Positions 8,761-18,478 of a DNA stretch of 64,000 nucleotides are shown here, piece after piece (within the stretch, counting starts at the first letter, position 1; the number at the start of each line of letters is the position of its first letter). Under the pieces are notes generated by a model. The model had not been told where the DNA came from and ran no database searches. It worked only from the letters and a program-made list of their open reading frames with translations. The translations under genes and the position numbers were made by a program. This stretch comes from Poriferisodalis sp965237655 (GTDB lineage: Bacteria; Actinomycetota; Acidimicrobiia; Acidimicrobiales; Poriferisodalaceae): contig NZ_CBDEGB010000002.1 of assembly GCF_965237655.1 (NCBI RefSeq), forward strand, positions 1,674,001 through 1,738,000, given 5' to 3'.

Positions 8761-10385
8761 TGCATCCTGACCGCCTCATCACGGCGCCGCCAATAGCCGT
8801 GGCGCATGGCGTTCGTGACGGGATGCACGGCGACGCTGATCGCCACGACCGCGGCGGTGACCGACATTCGCCCACCCAGCATGAGCAGTCCTGCGGTGAC
8901 TTTGCCGAGCCAGTCGACGGCAGCCAGATGCCCGCTCGACCCTGCAGCCCCCAAGGCCGGCCCAACGTTCGAGAGCGCAGACACCGTATAGGTCAACGCA
9001 TCTGTGACATCGAGCCCGCTGGCGCCCAACGCGATCGCAGCTGGGATGACGAGCAATGCCGCCAGCAGCAACTCTCCGACGATGCGGCTCATCGTCGTCT
9101 CGGAGATGGTGGAGCGTCCCAGGTGCAATCGCTCGGCGAGTGAGGGATGAACAGCGCGACGCAGCTCGCGCCCGATGTACGACACGAGCGTCAGGATGCG
9201 CACGACCTTGAAGCCGCCGGCCATGGACGCGCTCATGCCGCCCACAAGCATGAGCACCATGAGGACCGCTTGGCTGCCGGTCGACAAGTCGACGATCTGA
9301 GCCGCTTCGAAACCGGTTGTCGAGATCATCGACACCACGGCGAACAGTGACCGACGCACATGGGTCAGACCGAAGTCGCCGCTTGTCCACAACGCCACTG
9401 ACGCTGCGGCCAACACAATCAGGGTGACATAGAGACGGAATTCGTAGCTGCGCAAGAATCGAGCTGGATCTCGACGCCGGATCGCCAGGAACATGAGCGG
9501 GAGGCTCACACCTCCAGCTGCCATGCCGAAGATCGCCACCCACTCGACAGCGGCAGAGTTGTACGCACCCAGCGAACCCGCTTGCGTGGAGAAGCCGCCC
9601 GTCGAGGCGGTGGTCAGCGCATGCAACCCACTTTGCAGCAGCGGCATTCCTGCCAACGCGTATCCGACGGCGATCACAACGGTGAGGGCTCCGTAGAGGA
9701 GCAGCAGGCGGCCCATAGTGCCGGCGCTGCGCGGTGCCAGCCGTCGGGCCGACCGGGTCGCCACTCCCCCGTCGGAGTCAAGGCCCCCGACGCCCAGATG
9801 CGGCAGCACCTGCACCAGCACGACGATGAAGGCAGCACCGCCGAGCCATTGCCCTGCCGCCCGCAACGCCAGCATCCCGCCGCCGAGATCAGCCGGAGCA
9901 ATCGACGTGCTGTTCGTCCCGGTAACCGTCGCTGCAGCCTCTGCAAATGCAGTGGCGACCGAAGTGGGCTCTACTGCACCGGTTGCGATATGAGCCACAG
10001 CGATCATGAACACCGCGGCGAACGACCCCAACACGAGCGCGGTCAGCGACTGGCGTTCGGTGATGCGCCGCTCGAACCGGCACAGTCTCAGCAGGGCCAA
10101 GGCGACAACCGCAATGGCACAGCCCGAGATCAGCAGCGCCAGCGCATCCGAGCCGGACTCGCCGCTCGCGGCCACGCGCCCCCCGAACAGCAGGTCGAAT
10201 CCAGCGCAGGCGACGAATACTGGAAGTGAGGTGGCCAGCACTACGAGGGCAGTAACTGCGAGCGTCGACTCGTACGGCCCGCACGCCCACCGATGGAGCG
10301 CGCCGTTGGCGGCGCGCACCATCCGCACGACGAGGCGGCGGATTCTCTGGCGCTGCGGGGCCCGGCGAGCCGGACGGGGTGTCAC
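8757..10385 (-). CDS. trkH: TrkH-type K+ transporter subunit, divergent copy
   Basis: A second TrkH-family membrane protein, 542 residues, starting at a GTG that overlaps the trkA stop (GTGA). Pore loops two to four look normal (TTASTGGFSTQ, SMISTTGFEAA, SALSNVGPALG). The first loop reads TVTGTNSTSIAP where the sister protein has GFTCTGATIL, so the filter glycine there is lost or moved. This stands out because the two proteins are adjacent, share one TrkA and are clearly different in sequence, which suggests a heteromer or a regulatory subunit rather than a simple duplicate. It has a long basic N-terminus of about 30 residues before the first helix. Confidence 0.85.
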   Translation of the reverse strand: MTPRPARRAPQRQRIRRLVVRMVRAANGALHRWACGPYESTLAVTALVVLATSLPVFVACAGFDLLFGGRVAASGESGSDALALLISGCAIAVVALALLRLCRFERRITERQSLTALVLGSFAAVFMIAVAHIATGAVEPTSVATAFAEAAATVTGTNSTSIAPADLGGGMLALRAAGQWLGGAAFIVVLVQVLPHLGVGGLDSDGGVATRSARRLAPRSAGTMGRLLLLYGALTVVIAVGYALAGMPLLQSGLHALTTASTGGFSTQAGSLGAYNSAAVEWVAIFGMAAGGVSLPLMFLAIRRRDPARFLRSYEFRLYVTLIVLAAASVALWTSGDFGLTHVRRSLFAVVSMISTTGFEAAQIVDLSTGSQAVLMVLMLVGGMSASMAGGFKVVRILTLVSYIGRELRRAVHPSLAERLHLGRSTISETTMSRIVGELLLAALLVIPAAIALGASGLDVTDALTYTVSALSNVGPALGAAGSSGHLAAVDWLGKVTAGLLMLGGRMSVTAAVVAISVAVHPVTNAMRHGYWRRRDEAVRMQ

Positions 10386-11725
10386 CGAAAGGCCTGCTTG
10401 ACCTCGTCCACGCAGTCAGGCGTCACGAAGGCGACCACGTGGTCCCGCGCCCTGAGTTCACTACGGCCCCGGGCAATTCGGGCCTTGCCGTCGCGCACGA
10501 TGGCTGCCAGCAGCATCTGGCCGGGCAGGTGAAGATCCCGGACCAGCGATCCGTCGGCCCTCGAACCCGCACTCACCGCGAATTCGAGCACCTCGACATT
10601 GCCTTCGAGGAACGTCGCAACGGCCGTGACACCGCCGCGGACCATCCGCAGCACCATGTTGGCGCTGGCAGTGCGGGGCGACAGTGCTGCATCGATGCCT
10701 ACCTGCTCCAGCAGTGGCAGCAGCGACAGGCGATGCACCACCGCGATGGTCTCGCTGGCGCCCTCGGACTTGGCGTACAGGCAGGCCAGCACGTTCGCGT
10801 CGTCCTCGCCGGTGACGGCTACGACCGCATCGAAACTGCCGATGTCCTCACGAGCGAGGACGTCGATGTCGGTGATGTCTCCATGCAGCACGAGCGCGCC
10901 GGCGTAGCGTTCGCTCAATTCGAGGCACCGTTCGTGGAGAAGCTCGATGATGACGACGTCGATGTGGCGCTCGAGCAGGCGGCCTGCCAGCAGTCCGGCG
11001 GTACGGCCGCCGCCCAGGATCATGACCCGGCGCAGGTCGGAGCGGCTCAATCCCATGATTTCCATGAGCTCGCGCCGGCCTTGGCGGCGGCAAACGACCC
11101 TCAACAGGTCGTGAGGCTGCAGTGTCGTTTCGCGCCGCATCACGTTGACCTCGCCGTCCCGTGAGAGGACGCCGAAAATGAAATCCCATTCGGGCTCGTA
11201 GTACGCGCCGACCTCGGCCATGGTCTTGCCGACCAGCGGAGCATCTTCGGCGAGGCGTGCGCCGATGACGTGCACTTCCCCGTTCGCGAGCTCGTTGATG
11301 TCCGACACGCCGTGGTACACCAGCAAATCCATGATGGCGTCGGCGGTCTGCTCGTCAGGATCGAGCACCAGATCGACCCCGATGGCGTTGCGCAGGCTGC
11401 GGCCAGCTGTGCCTCGTAGATCGCTGTCCTGCAGGCGTGCCACAGTCGCTGGCACACCACGCTGCTTTGCCTGCATGCAGGCAAGCAGGTTCACCTCGTC
11501 CGAATCGGTAACCGCGACGACCACCTCGGCTCGATCGAGTCCGGCTTCAGCAAGTACTCCCGGGTTGGTACCGCTTCCGTGAACAGTCAGCAGGTCGAAT
11601 TCGGCCCCGAGGGCGTCGAGCCGATCCGAATGCTGGTCGACGACGATGACGTCATTTCCTTCTCGACTCAGGCGCTCCGCGATGTAGCTCCCGACCTCGC
11701 CGGCCCCCACCACGAGAATCCTCAC
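10382..11725 (-). CDS. trkA: TrkA, K+ transport regulatory NAD-binding protein
   Basis: A peripheral K+ channel-gating protein of 447 residues with two tandem RCK units, each an N-terminal Rossmann domain followed by a C-terminal ligand domain. The first begins directly at the N-terminus with VRILVVGAGEVGSYIAE (GxGxxG) and an acidic residue at the end of strand two (VVDQH). The second has VMILGGGRTAGLLA near residue 230. The GTG start at 11725 is chosen because the Rossmann strand starts there; the open frame further upstream is antisense to the glpK leader. It is the first gene of the trk operon and divergent from glpK, whose ATG is only 74 bases away. Confidence 0.92.
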   Translation of the reverse strand: MRILVVGAGEVGSYIAERLSREGNDVIVVDQHSDRLDALGAEFDLLTVHGSGTNPGVLAEAGLDRAEVVVAVTDSDEVNLLACMQAKQRGVPATVARLQDSDLRGTAGRSLRNAIGVDLVLDPDEQTADAIMDLLVYHGVSDINELANGEVHVIGARLAEDAPLVGKTMAEVGAYYEPEWDFIFGVLSRDGEVNVMRRETTLQPHDLLRVVCRRQGRRELMEIMGLSRSDLRRVMILGGGRTAGLLAGRLLERHIDVVIIELLHERCLELSERYAGALVLHGDITDIDVLAREDIGSFDAVVAVTGEDDANVLACLYAKSEGASETIAVVHRLSLLPLLEQVGIDAALSPRTASANMVLRMVRGGVTAVATFLEGNVEVLEFAVSAGSRADGSLVRDLHLPGQMLLAAIVRDGKARIARGRSELRARDHVVAFVTPDCVDEVKQAFR

Positions 11726-11799
11726 AATTGGCGACCCTACTTCGGGGCATGCTGAGGGGCGTTCATCTTGAGCAGGGACATCACGGGCAGGAGAACGAC

Positions 11800-13306
11800 A
11801 TGGCACTCGTGGTAGCGATCGATGCCGGCACAACCGGTGTGCGCTCCATGGCAGTAGGTGATTCCGGCGACGAAGTGGCCTACGCCTACCGGTCGTTCCC
11901 GCAGCACTATCCCGGGCCGGGTCTGGTCGAGCACGACCCGAATGAGATCTGGGAAGCCACGGTTGCCGCTCTCGATGAGCTGTGCACGCGGCTTCGAGCG
12001 CTTGGTGACGGGCAGATGCCCCCAGTTGCCGCTATCGGCATCACCAACCAGCGTGAGACGGTCGTTGCATGGGATCGTCGAACCTCCGAACCGCTCGCCC
12101 GGGCCCTCGTCTGGCAGGACGTCCGCACCGCGGCGCGCTGCGGCGAGCTGGAGGCTGCTGGACACCTCGCCGAGGTTCGGCGCCTCACTGGTCTCGTGCT
12201 CAGCCCGTATTTCAGTGGCACCAAGATCGAATGGCTGCTGCGCCACGGCGGCCTACCAGCGAGCGGTGATCTGGCCATGGGCACTGTGGACAGCTGGCTG
12301 ATATGGAAGCTGAGCGGCGGAATTGCGTTCACGACAGACGTCACGAATGCCTCGCGCACCCTGCTGTACGACATCGCAGCTAACGGATGGTCACAGCCAA
12401 TGTGCGATCTGCTGTCCGTGTCCACAGCCGTTCTGGCCGAGGTGCGCCCATCGGTAGGTCGGTTCTGCCGGACTGCGGACACCACTCCGCTCGGCCCGGG
12501 CATTCCGGTGAGCGGCGTCGCCGGCGACCAGCAGGCGGCACTCTTCGGCCAAGGCTGCCATGAGGTCGGTATGGCCAAGAACACCTACGGCACAGGATCG
12601 TTCGTGCTGATGAATATCGGCGGCGCGTGCCCGGAGCCGATCGAGGGGATTCTGACCACCGTGGCCTGGGACCTGGGCGAGGGTCCCACCTATGCGCTGG
12701 AAGGCTCGATTTTCGCTACCGGAGCCGCTGTGAGCTGGCTCACCGAGATCCTCGCCGGAGCGGTCGATCCGGCGGGGACCGAATCGCTGGCCCGCAGCGT
12801 GCCCGACAGCGCCGGGGTCGTCGTGGTGCCGGCCTTCGCCGGCCTCGGCAGCCCCTGGTGGGATCCGAGCGCACGTGGAGCGATCATGGGCCTCACGTTC
12901 GCAGCCAAGCCGGCCCACATCGCACGCGCCACGATCGAGTCCATGGCGTTGCAGACCCGAGACGTCGTCGAGGCAATGAGCGCGGGTGCCGGCCGAGAAC
13001 ATCGCCGAGCTGAGAATCGACGGCGGGGCAGCAGTCAACGATCTGCTGTGCAGTGTCCAAGCCGATCAGCTGGGTGTCCCCGTCAGCCGACCAGTGGTGA
13101 CCGAGACCACCGCCTTGGGGGCGGCAATGCTGGCCGGGCTGGCAGAAGGGGTCTGGACCTCGCCTGACGAGGCTGCATCGCTGTGGCGACTCGACCAGCG
13201 CTTCGAGCCTTCGGTTGACCGGGCGGCCCCAGACAGACTTCATGCGCTGTGGCGGCAGGCACTCGGACGGTCATTGCGCTGGTCGCCCGGCGAGGAATCT
13301 TCGTAA
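11800..13306 (+). pseudogene. glpK: Glycerol kinase with one frameshift
   Basis: An FGGY-family glycerol kinase of about 500 residues if the frame is repaired. From ATG 11800 (GGAG upstream) come the first phosphate-binding loop IDAGTTGVRS, the family stretch GITNQRETVVAWDRR, SGVAGDQQAALFGQ and GLGSPWWDPSARGAI. Frame one runs through RDVVEAMSAGA to about 12985 and then turns to nonsense. From about 12986 frame two resumes with ENIAELRIDGGAAVNDLL and runs to the normal C-terminus at 13306. A single-base deletion, or two-base insertion, between about 12975 and 13000 explains it. Everything else is conserved, so the break is very recent or a sequencing error. No glpF or glpD is next to it. Confidence 0.85.
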
Positions 13307-13313
13307 GCGGCAC

Positions 13314-13340
13314 GGGACGTGGCGGAGGCCGCAACGTCCC
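13314..13340. terminator. Hairpin between convergent glpK and aminotransferase genes
   Basis: An inverted repeat of seven bases, GGGACGT at 13314-13320 and ACGTCCC at 13334-13340, closes a 13-base loop that can itself pair GGC with GCC. It lies in the 43-base gap between two converging genes, so it could terminate both. There is no U tract, which is common in actinobacterial terminators. Confidence 0.5.
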
Positions 13341-13349
13341 CGGAGGTGC

Positions 13350-14534
13350 TCAGCCGGCGGGAGTCAGCTTGTCCAAGGCGACGCGTAGCTGGCTGGTTGC
13401 CTGACGAATGCGGTGCTCATTCTCGACGAGTGCGAACCGTACGTGGCCCTCGCCCCCCGGTCCGAAGCCCACGCCCGGCGACAGAGCGACGTTGGCCTCC
13501 GATACCAGCAGCTTGCAGAAATCGACCGATCCGAGGTGGCGATAGGGCTCAGGAATCTTGGCCCAGGCAAACATTGTTCCCTTTGGCGGTGCGATGTCCC
13601 AGCCGATGCGGCCGAGGCCGCGCACGAGAACGTCTCGCCGTTCGCGGTACGTCTCGCGCACCTGTGAGGGAAAGTCTTGGTCCTCGTTCATGACGACCGT
13701 GGCGGCAATCTGGATCGGCTGGAAGGTGCCGTAGTCGAGATAGCTCTTGAGCTTGGCGAGCGCAGCGATCATCTCGGCGTTTCCCAGGCAGAACGCCACT
13801 CGCCAGCCGGCCATCGAGAACGACTTCGTCAAGCTGTAGAACTCGACTGCGACCTCCTTCGCGCCTTCGGCCTGCAGGATCGAGGGTGGCTCGTAGCCAT
13901 CAAAGCCCAATTCGGCGTATGCGAAATCGTGCACGAGCAGCACCTCGCGCTCACGAGCGAAGTCCACGATCCGCTGCATGAACTCGAGATCGACGCACGC
14001 CGTAGTTGGATTGTGCGGAAACGACAGCACGATCACCCGTGGCCGAGGCCATGAGTACTCGAAGCGCTCCACCAGGCGTTCGAAGAAGGTCTCGCCGACG
14101 TCGAGCGGTACTTCCCGCACGCTGGCCCCCGTGAAGAGCGGCCCGAAGATGTGAATCGGGTAGGAGGGTGCTGGTACCAGGCAGGCGTCGCCAGGCGCAA
14201 GCAGTGTCCACATGAGGTGAGAGAATCCCTCCTTCGCACCGATGGTGTTGATGACCTCGGTGTCAGGGTCGAGTTCGACTCCCCACTTGCGCTGGTACAT
14301 GTCGGCAGCCGCAGCGCGCAGCTTGGGAATGCCGCGGCTGGCCGAGTAGCGGTGGTTGCGTGGATTGAGCGCGGCCTCCGCCAGCTTCTTCACGGCGCGC
14401 TCGGGTGACGGCAGATCAGGGTTGCCGAAGCCCAAGTCGATGACATCGGCACCTGCGCGCCGACGCTCGATCTTCAGCGTGTCGATGATCGTAAAGACGT
14501 ACGGCGGCAGGCCACCGATGCGGCGAAACTCCAT
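13350..14534 (-). CDS. PLP aminotransferase, AlaC-like
   Basis: Class I/II fold-type I aminotransferase, 394 residues, full length. The PLP lysine is in SLTKSFSMAGWRVAF; the substrate-side motifs GFGNPDLPSP, SFPHNPT and VHDFAYAELGFDG are present, with the C-terminal Arg in GHVRFALVENEHR. The overall pattern resembles glutamate-pyruvate transaminases of the AlaC type, which make alanine from pyruvate and glutamate, and related dicarboxylate aminotransferases; the exact substrate pair cannot be fixed by eye. It ends in the convergent gap after glpK and lies 24 bases downstream of the SRPBCC gene on the same strand. Confidence 0.85.
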   Translation of the reverse strand: MEFRRIGGLPPYVFTIIDTLKIERRRAGADVIDLGFGNPDLPSPERAVKKLAEAALNPRNHRYSASRGIPKLRAAAADMYQRKWGVELDPDTEVINTIGAKEGFSHLMWTLLAPGDACLVPAPSYPIHIFGPLFTGASVREVPLDVGETFFERLVERFEYSWPRPRVIVLSFPHNPTTACVDLEFMQRIVDFAREREVLLVHDFAYAELGFDGYEPPSILQAEGAKEVAVEFYSLTKSFSMAGWRVAFCLGNAEMIAALAKLKSYLDYGTFQPIQIAATVVMNEDQDFPSQVRETYRERRDVLVRGLGRIGWDIAPPKGTMFAWAKIPEPYRHLGSVDFCKLLVSEANVALSPGVGFGPGGEGHVRFALVENEHRIRQATSQLRVALDKLTPAG

Positions 14535-14558
14535 GATGCGTGTGAGGACCTTCGGCCC

Positions 14559-15011
14559 TTAGGCCACGGGGCCGGTCTCGAGCCGCGCCGCGAAGTCAGC
14601 CAGCGCGGTGTGGGCGATACGGCGCTCCGCACGACGCTTGACGAAGCCGGGCAGGGGAACCGCCAGCTCCAGGGCGAGTTGGTACAGCACCTCGGTACGA
14701 CCGGGTTCGGTCATGGGGTTGAACTCGTACCTGCCGTCGAGCTGCTTGACGACATCGCCGTCGACGAGCTTCCACGAGATCTGGTGGGGAGCCCCGCCGT
14801 GGTCGTAGGCGAGCGTGTACCTGGCCGTCCGCCCCAGCGCCTCGACGCGGAACGAGGCTTGCGCGATCCGGCCGACCGGATCGCTCTCGATGACGGTCGC
14901 GGAAGAAATGTCGGTAGCCCACTCGGGGTAGCGCTCGATGTCGGTGATCAGCGCATAGCAGGCTTCGGGGGACGCAGCCACAACTGTGGTCATTGTCATC
15001 TCATCGATCAT
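14559..15011 (-). CDS. SRPBCC (polyketide cyclase/START-like) family protein
   Basis: A 150-residue protein of the SRPBCC ligand-binding fold, with the START-like opening VVAASPEACYALITDIERYPEW and the late helix region FVKRRAERRIAHTALADF. Actinobacteria have many such proteins; they are assigned to lipid or polyketide handling, mostly without proof. The start at ATG 15011 is chosen since the strand that opens this fold begins six residues later; the open frame runs on to 15125 but that part is not protein-like. It sits between a mannosyltransferase-like gene upstream and an aminotransferase downstream on the same strand. Confidence 0.8.
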   Translation of the reverse strand: MIDEMTMTTVVAASPEACYALITDIERYPEWATDISSATVIESDPVGRIAQASFRVEALGRTARYTLAYDHGGAPHQISWKLVDGDVVKQLDGRYEFNPMTEPGRTEVLYQLALELAVPLPGFVKRRAERRIAHTALADFAARLETGPVA

Positions 15012-15121
15012 CTGTGCGTCCCTGGTCTCGCGCGCTGTCGGCTCCCATTGTCTCAGGGTCCAACCCCACCGTGGCTCATTCTCGCAGGATGACGTGGCCG
15101 CTGACACTCGCGGCACGAAAC

Positions 15122-16234
15122 TCACCGCAGGGCCGCCTCGAGTTCTGCTGCCAAACGTTCATAGGAGAAGCGCTGTTCCGCCTCCGCACGCGCGGCGGCA
15201 CCCATTTCCGCTCTGCGAGCGGGAGACGACAGCAGCTCGTCGATGGCGGCAGTCACCTCGTCGATGCTCGCAGGCCGATCAACGACGAGTCCTGTCCGGC
15301 CGTGAGCGACCGCCTCGTGGCTGCCACCCGAACGACCGGCAACGGCTGCCACGCCGCACGCGGCCGCCTCGACGAACACGATGCCGAACCCTTCCTGCTC
15401 CAGTCCTGCCCACCTGCTGCGGCACGGCGCAGCAAAGACGTCTCCCATCGCCATGAACTGCGGCACGGCATCGGCGCTGATGCGACCCAGGAACGTGACC
15501 GGAGCATTGAGGCGACGCCCGAGCCGTTCCAGCCGCGGTCGATCTCGCCCCGCGCCCGCAATCGCCAACTGGAGTCCGGGATGCTTCGAGCCCAAGCCTG
15601 ACACCGCTTCGATGACTGCATCGAAGCCCTTGCGCGGCACCAGCCTGCTCAGACCCACCACGAGTGGCCCCGAGCCCAGACCGAAGCTGCGGCGAGCGGC
15701 TTGGCGCTCATCGGGCCCGAGCGGCACGAACCGATTCGTATCGACTCCGGGGGGAATCTCGGTAACGGGCAGCTCTCGCGACGCACATCGCTGTGCCTCC
15801 GCTGCTGCATATCCGCCGGCTGAAATCACCATCGAGGCCGATCGCAGTACGCGGGCCAGCACGCCAGACAGGCCGGGCAGTCGTGCCGGCACGGTGACCT
15901 CGGCACCATGGAGCACCACGCCATAGGGCATGCCGAGACGCGGGCCCAGCGCGCCGAGGGGCAAGGCGGGGTCAAGCAGCACGATCTCGGCGCCGACCTC
16001 TTCGGCCAGGGCACGGATCCGCTTCCCAAGGCCCGGATGCGGAAGCAGGACAGGGTCGGGGGTACGCACGATCCGCATGGGCTGGGCAGCGTCAAATGGG
16101 GCCGCGTTGCGGTGGGGTGTCGTGAGCACCGTCGTGGCGTCCGCCGGAAGGCGGCGCCACAGCTCCCACAGGTAGTTCTGTATACCTCCGATCTTGGGCG
16201 GAAAATCGTTCGTGACCAGCAGATGAGGTCGCAT
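15122..16234 (-). CDS. GT4 family glycosyltransferase, PimB-like
   Basis: A GT-B fold glycosyltransferase of 370 residues. The N-terminus has VTNDFPPKIGGIQNYLWEL, typical of PimB/PimC-type mannosyltransferases, and the C-terminal half has the nucleotide-sugar binding sequence VVGLSRLVPRKGFDAVIEA and the EX7E motif in EQEGFGIVFVEAAA. PimB adds the second mannose to phosphatidylinositol mannoside from GDP-mannose at the cytoplasmic face of the membrane; that specific role is inferred from similarity to this subgroup. The ATG start overlaps the queG stop by one base (TGATG), so the two are translationally coupled, though no functional link is known. Confidence 0.85.
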   Translation of the reverse strand: MRPHLLVTNDFPPKIGGIQNYLWELWRRLPADATTVLTTPHRNAAPFDAAQPMRIVRTPDPVLLPHPGLGKRIRALAEEVGAEIVLLDPALPLGALGPRLGMPYGVVLHGAEVTVPARLPGLSGVLARVLRSASMVISAGGYAAAEAQRCASRELPVTEIPPGVDTNRFVPLGPDERQAARRSFGLGSGPLVVGLSRLVPRKGFDAVIEAVSGLGSKHPGLQLAIAGAGRDRPRLERLGRRLNAPVTFLGRISADAVPQFMAMGDVFAAPCRSRWAGLEQEGFGIVFVEAAACGVAAVAGRSGGSHEAVAHGRTGLVVDRPASIDEVTAAIDELLSSPARRAEMGAAARAEAEQRFSYERLAAELEAALR

Positions 16235-17421
16235 CAGCCGCCAACGCGCCGTGGCTGCACCACCGACGCAAGCTCTGCAGCCACCAGCCCGTCCGGATCG
16301 TGCTCGCCGAGGCCCTCAGCTCGTGCACGGTCGACGAGATCCTCCCGCCCGAGCCGGCGGGCTGCCCACACCGCATGGCCGGCGACGACAGCCGACGGCG
16401 ACGCCAGGGATCGGCACAACACGTCTTGCACGGCCGCCGAGTCGGGATCGCCCACGTTTCCGAGTACAACCAGCGCATTGCGTCGCAGGTACTCGGGTCG
16501 CCGGCGCGGGATGTACCAGTGACCGAACGTTGCCATGAGGGCATCGTCAGTCATCCGGAGCACTTCGACGACATCGACGTAGCTGCTGCGCGCAGCGCGG
16601 GCGTTTCCGAGCGACACCGCCACGCGCCGTGACTGGGATGTACCCGTCGCCGGATCGTTGAACGGGCAGACAACCTGGCAGTCATCGCAGCCGTACAGTC
16701 GGTCCCCCAGGGCAACGCGGAACTCGGTCGGGAACGCACCGGGGGCCTGGATCAGCCATGCCAGGCAGCGGTTCGCATCGAGCACCCCAGCGGTGTCCAG
16801 CGCACCGGTGGGGCACGCCACCTGGCAACGACGGCAGGTGCCACAGCCGTCGGGCTCGACTTCACCCGGGATCGGGAGTTCGGCAGTCGTGACCACCGAG
16901 CCGAGCACGGTCCACGAGCCGAGCTCACGAGACAGCAGCATCGTGTTGCGGCCCAGCCAACCCAGACCCGCACGGGCTGCGGCAGCTCTATCCACCAAGC
17001 GGTTGTCGTCGTAGACCGCAACCGCCTCGAAGCCGCTGGCATGCAGGACCTCGCTCACGCGCTCAAGACCTTCACGCAGCGCGCCGTAGGCATCGGTCGC
17101 CACGTAAGCAGCCACCGATCCGCGGACGCCTGCCAAGGGTGCATCATCTGGTGCGCCGCGCTCGTCGGGTGGCCTGTAGGTGCGTGCGCACACCACGACG
17201 CTGCGTGCGCCCGCCAAGATGGCCGCCGGCGTGGTGGAACGCTCGGGCCGTCCGTAGGTGAACCACATGCCTGCATGCAGGCCGGCCGCCTTGCGCTCGG
17301 AGATTGCATGCCGCTCCTCGACGAACGGCGAGACATCGGTCACGCCGAGTGCATCGAGGCCGGCATCGGCGCCAGCCCGTTGAACCCGCGCCAGCAAGGT
17401 TCGGTCGGCGGCTGCAGCCAT
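16234..17421 (-). CDS. queG: Epoxyqueuosine reductase QueG
   Basis: Cobalamin-dependent iron-sulfur enzyme of 395 residues that makes queuosine from epoxyqueuosine in tRNA, the last step of the pathway. Two 4Fe-4S clusters are marked by CGTCRRCQVACP and, further on, CLAW with CDDCQVVCP. The catalytic Asp region VAVYDDNRLVDRAAAARAG precedes GLGWLGRNTMLL, a family signature. A C-terminal HEAT-like region (about residues 290-390) is also usual. No other queuosine gene lies in the window. It begins near 17421, divergent from the Ser/Thr kinase gene. Confidence 0.92.
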   Translation of the reverse strand: MAAAADRTLLARVQRAGADAGLDALGVTDVSPFVEERHAISERKAAGLHAGMWFTYGRPERSTTPAAILAGARSVVVCARTYRPPDERGAPDDAPLAGVRGSVAAYVATDAYGALREGLERVSEVLHASGFEAVAVYDDNRLVDRAAAARAGLGWLGRNTMLLSRELGSWTVLGSVVTTAELPIPGEVEPDGCGTCRRCQVACPTGALDTAGVLDANRCLAWLIQAPGAFPTEFRVALGDRLYGCDDCQVVCPFNDPATGTSQSRRVAVSLGNARAARSSYVDVVEVLRMTDDALMATFGHWYIPRRRPEYLRRNALVVLGNVGDPDSAAVQDVLCRSLASPSAVVAGHAVWAARRLGREDLVDRARAEGLGEHDPDGLVAAELASVVQPRRVGG

Positions 17422-17530
17422 CTCTCAAGTGTGCCGTGAGCTGCACGCCGAACGCCGCCGATCAGGGTCGCGGCCCGGCTCAGACCGGTTCTCTTATGCT
17501 GGAAGCGGCGCTCAAGCCGCGGCCGGTGCG

Positions 17531-18421
17531 ATGTACGAAGACCAAATTGACGTCTGGGTTGGCCGCCAGTACGGCCCTTACAAGATCACGGGGTTGCTGG
17601 GTCGCGGCACTGTGGCGCACTGCTACCGGGCAACGACGATGCGAGGAGACGAGATCGGTCTCAAGGTGTTGATGCCCTTTGCTGAGGCCCGGGCGGAAAT
17701 CCGGTCGCTGTTCGAGCAGGAATACGAGCTGATGGCCCGTTTGGACCATCCGCACGTGCTCGCCGTCCATGGTGCCGGAGTGATCGGCGGCGCTCACTTC
17801 ATGGAAATGGAGATTGTGGACGGCGAGACCCTGGCCGACCGCTGCGGCAGCCGCCACCCCCCGACCCTGACCGCGGGTATCGCCGTGATCCAGCAGATCT
17901 GCGCGGCCCTCGACCACGTCCACGAGCACCGGATCGTTCATCGCGATGTCAAGCCGTCGAACATCATGCTCGAGACCCGGCCCGACGGCAGCGACCGTGC
18001 GGTGCTCTTCGACTTCGGGCTGGCATACGACCTCGACGGGCCTCCGTCGCCACCGGGCCGGGTGTACGGCTCGCCGATGTACCTCTCCCCCGAGCAGGCG
18101 TTGGCGAAACCTGTGGATCCTCGCACCGACATCTACGGTCTCGGGTCGACGCTGTATGTCCTGGCTGTGGGCTCGGCGCCGTTCTACGGCGAGCGGAACG
18201 ACCTTCTGCACGCACACGTGCGCACACCGCCGCCCGATCCCGCTGAACGTGGCGTGTCGGCCGCGCTTTCGGAGATCATCCTGACCGCCATGGCGAAATC
18301 GCCCGAGGATCGCTTCGCGAGCGGTGCCGACCTCGCCGCTGCGCTGGCAGCAGTGGAAATCCCCCAGCACGAAGGCGAGCGCCGCCGGGGGCTCCTACGC
18401 CGGCTGACAAGCCGGGCATAG
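17531..18421 (+). CDS. Cytosolic Ser/Thr protein kinase
   Basis: A eukaryote-type protein kinase of 296 residues made of the kinase domain only. Visible are the glycine loop LLGRGTVAHCYRA, the ATP Lys in EIGLKVL, the catalytic loop HRDVKPSN, the Mg motif DFG, and the activation segment ending in YGSPMYLSPEQ. There is no membrane helix and no PASTA or other sensor domain, unlike PknA/PknB, so the trigger is not encoded in the protein itself. Start ATG 17531 is preferred over upstream starts because VGRQYGPYKI, the usual opening of the domain, follows ten residues later. It is convergent with a small unknown gene. Substrates unknown. Confidence 0.9.
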   Translation: MYEDQIDVWVGRQYGPYKITGLLGRGTVAHCYRATTMRGDEIGLKVLMPFAEARAEIRSLFEQEYELMARLDHPHVLAVHGAGVIGGAHFMEMEIVDGETLADRCGSRHPPTLTAGIAVIQQICAALDHVHEHRIVHRDVKPSNIMLETRPDGSDRAVLFDFGLAYDLDGPPSPPGRVYGSPMYLSPEQALAKPVDPRTDIYGLGSTLYVLAVGSAPFYGERNDLLHAHVRTPPPDPAERGVSAALSEIILTAMAKSPEDRFASGADLAAALAAVEIPQHEGERRRGLLRRLTSRA

Positions 18422-18478
18422 GGGCATGAGCGGATAACTGCCGCCTCCGCAGCGGGCACACGCGGCCCCTCAGAGGAC

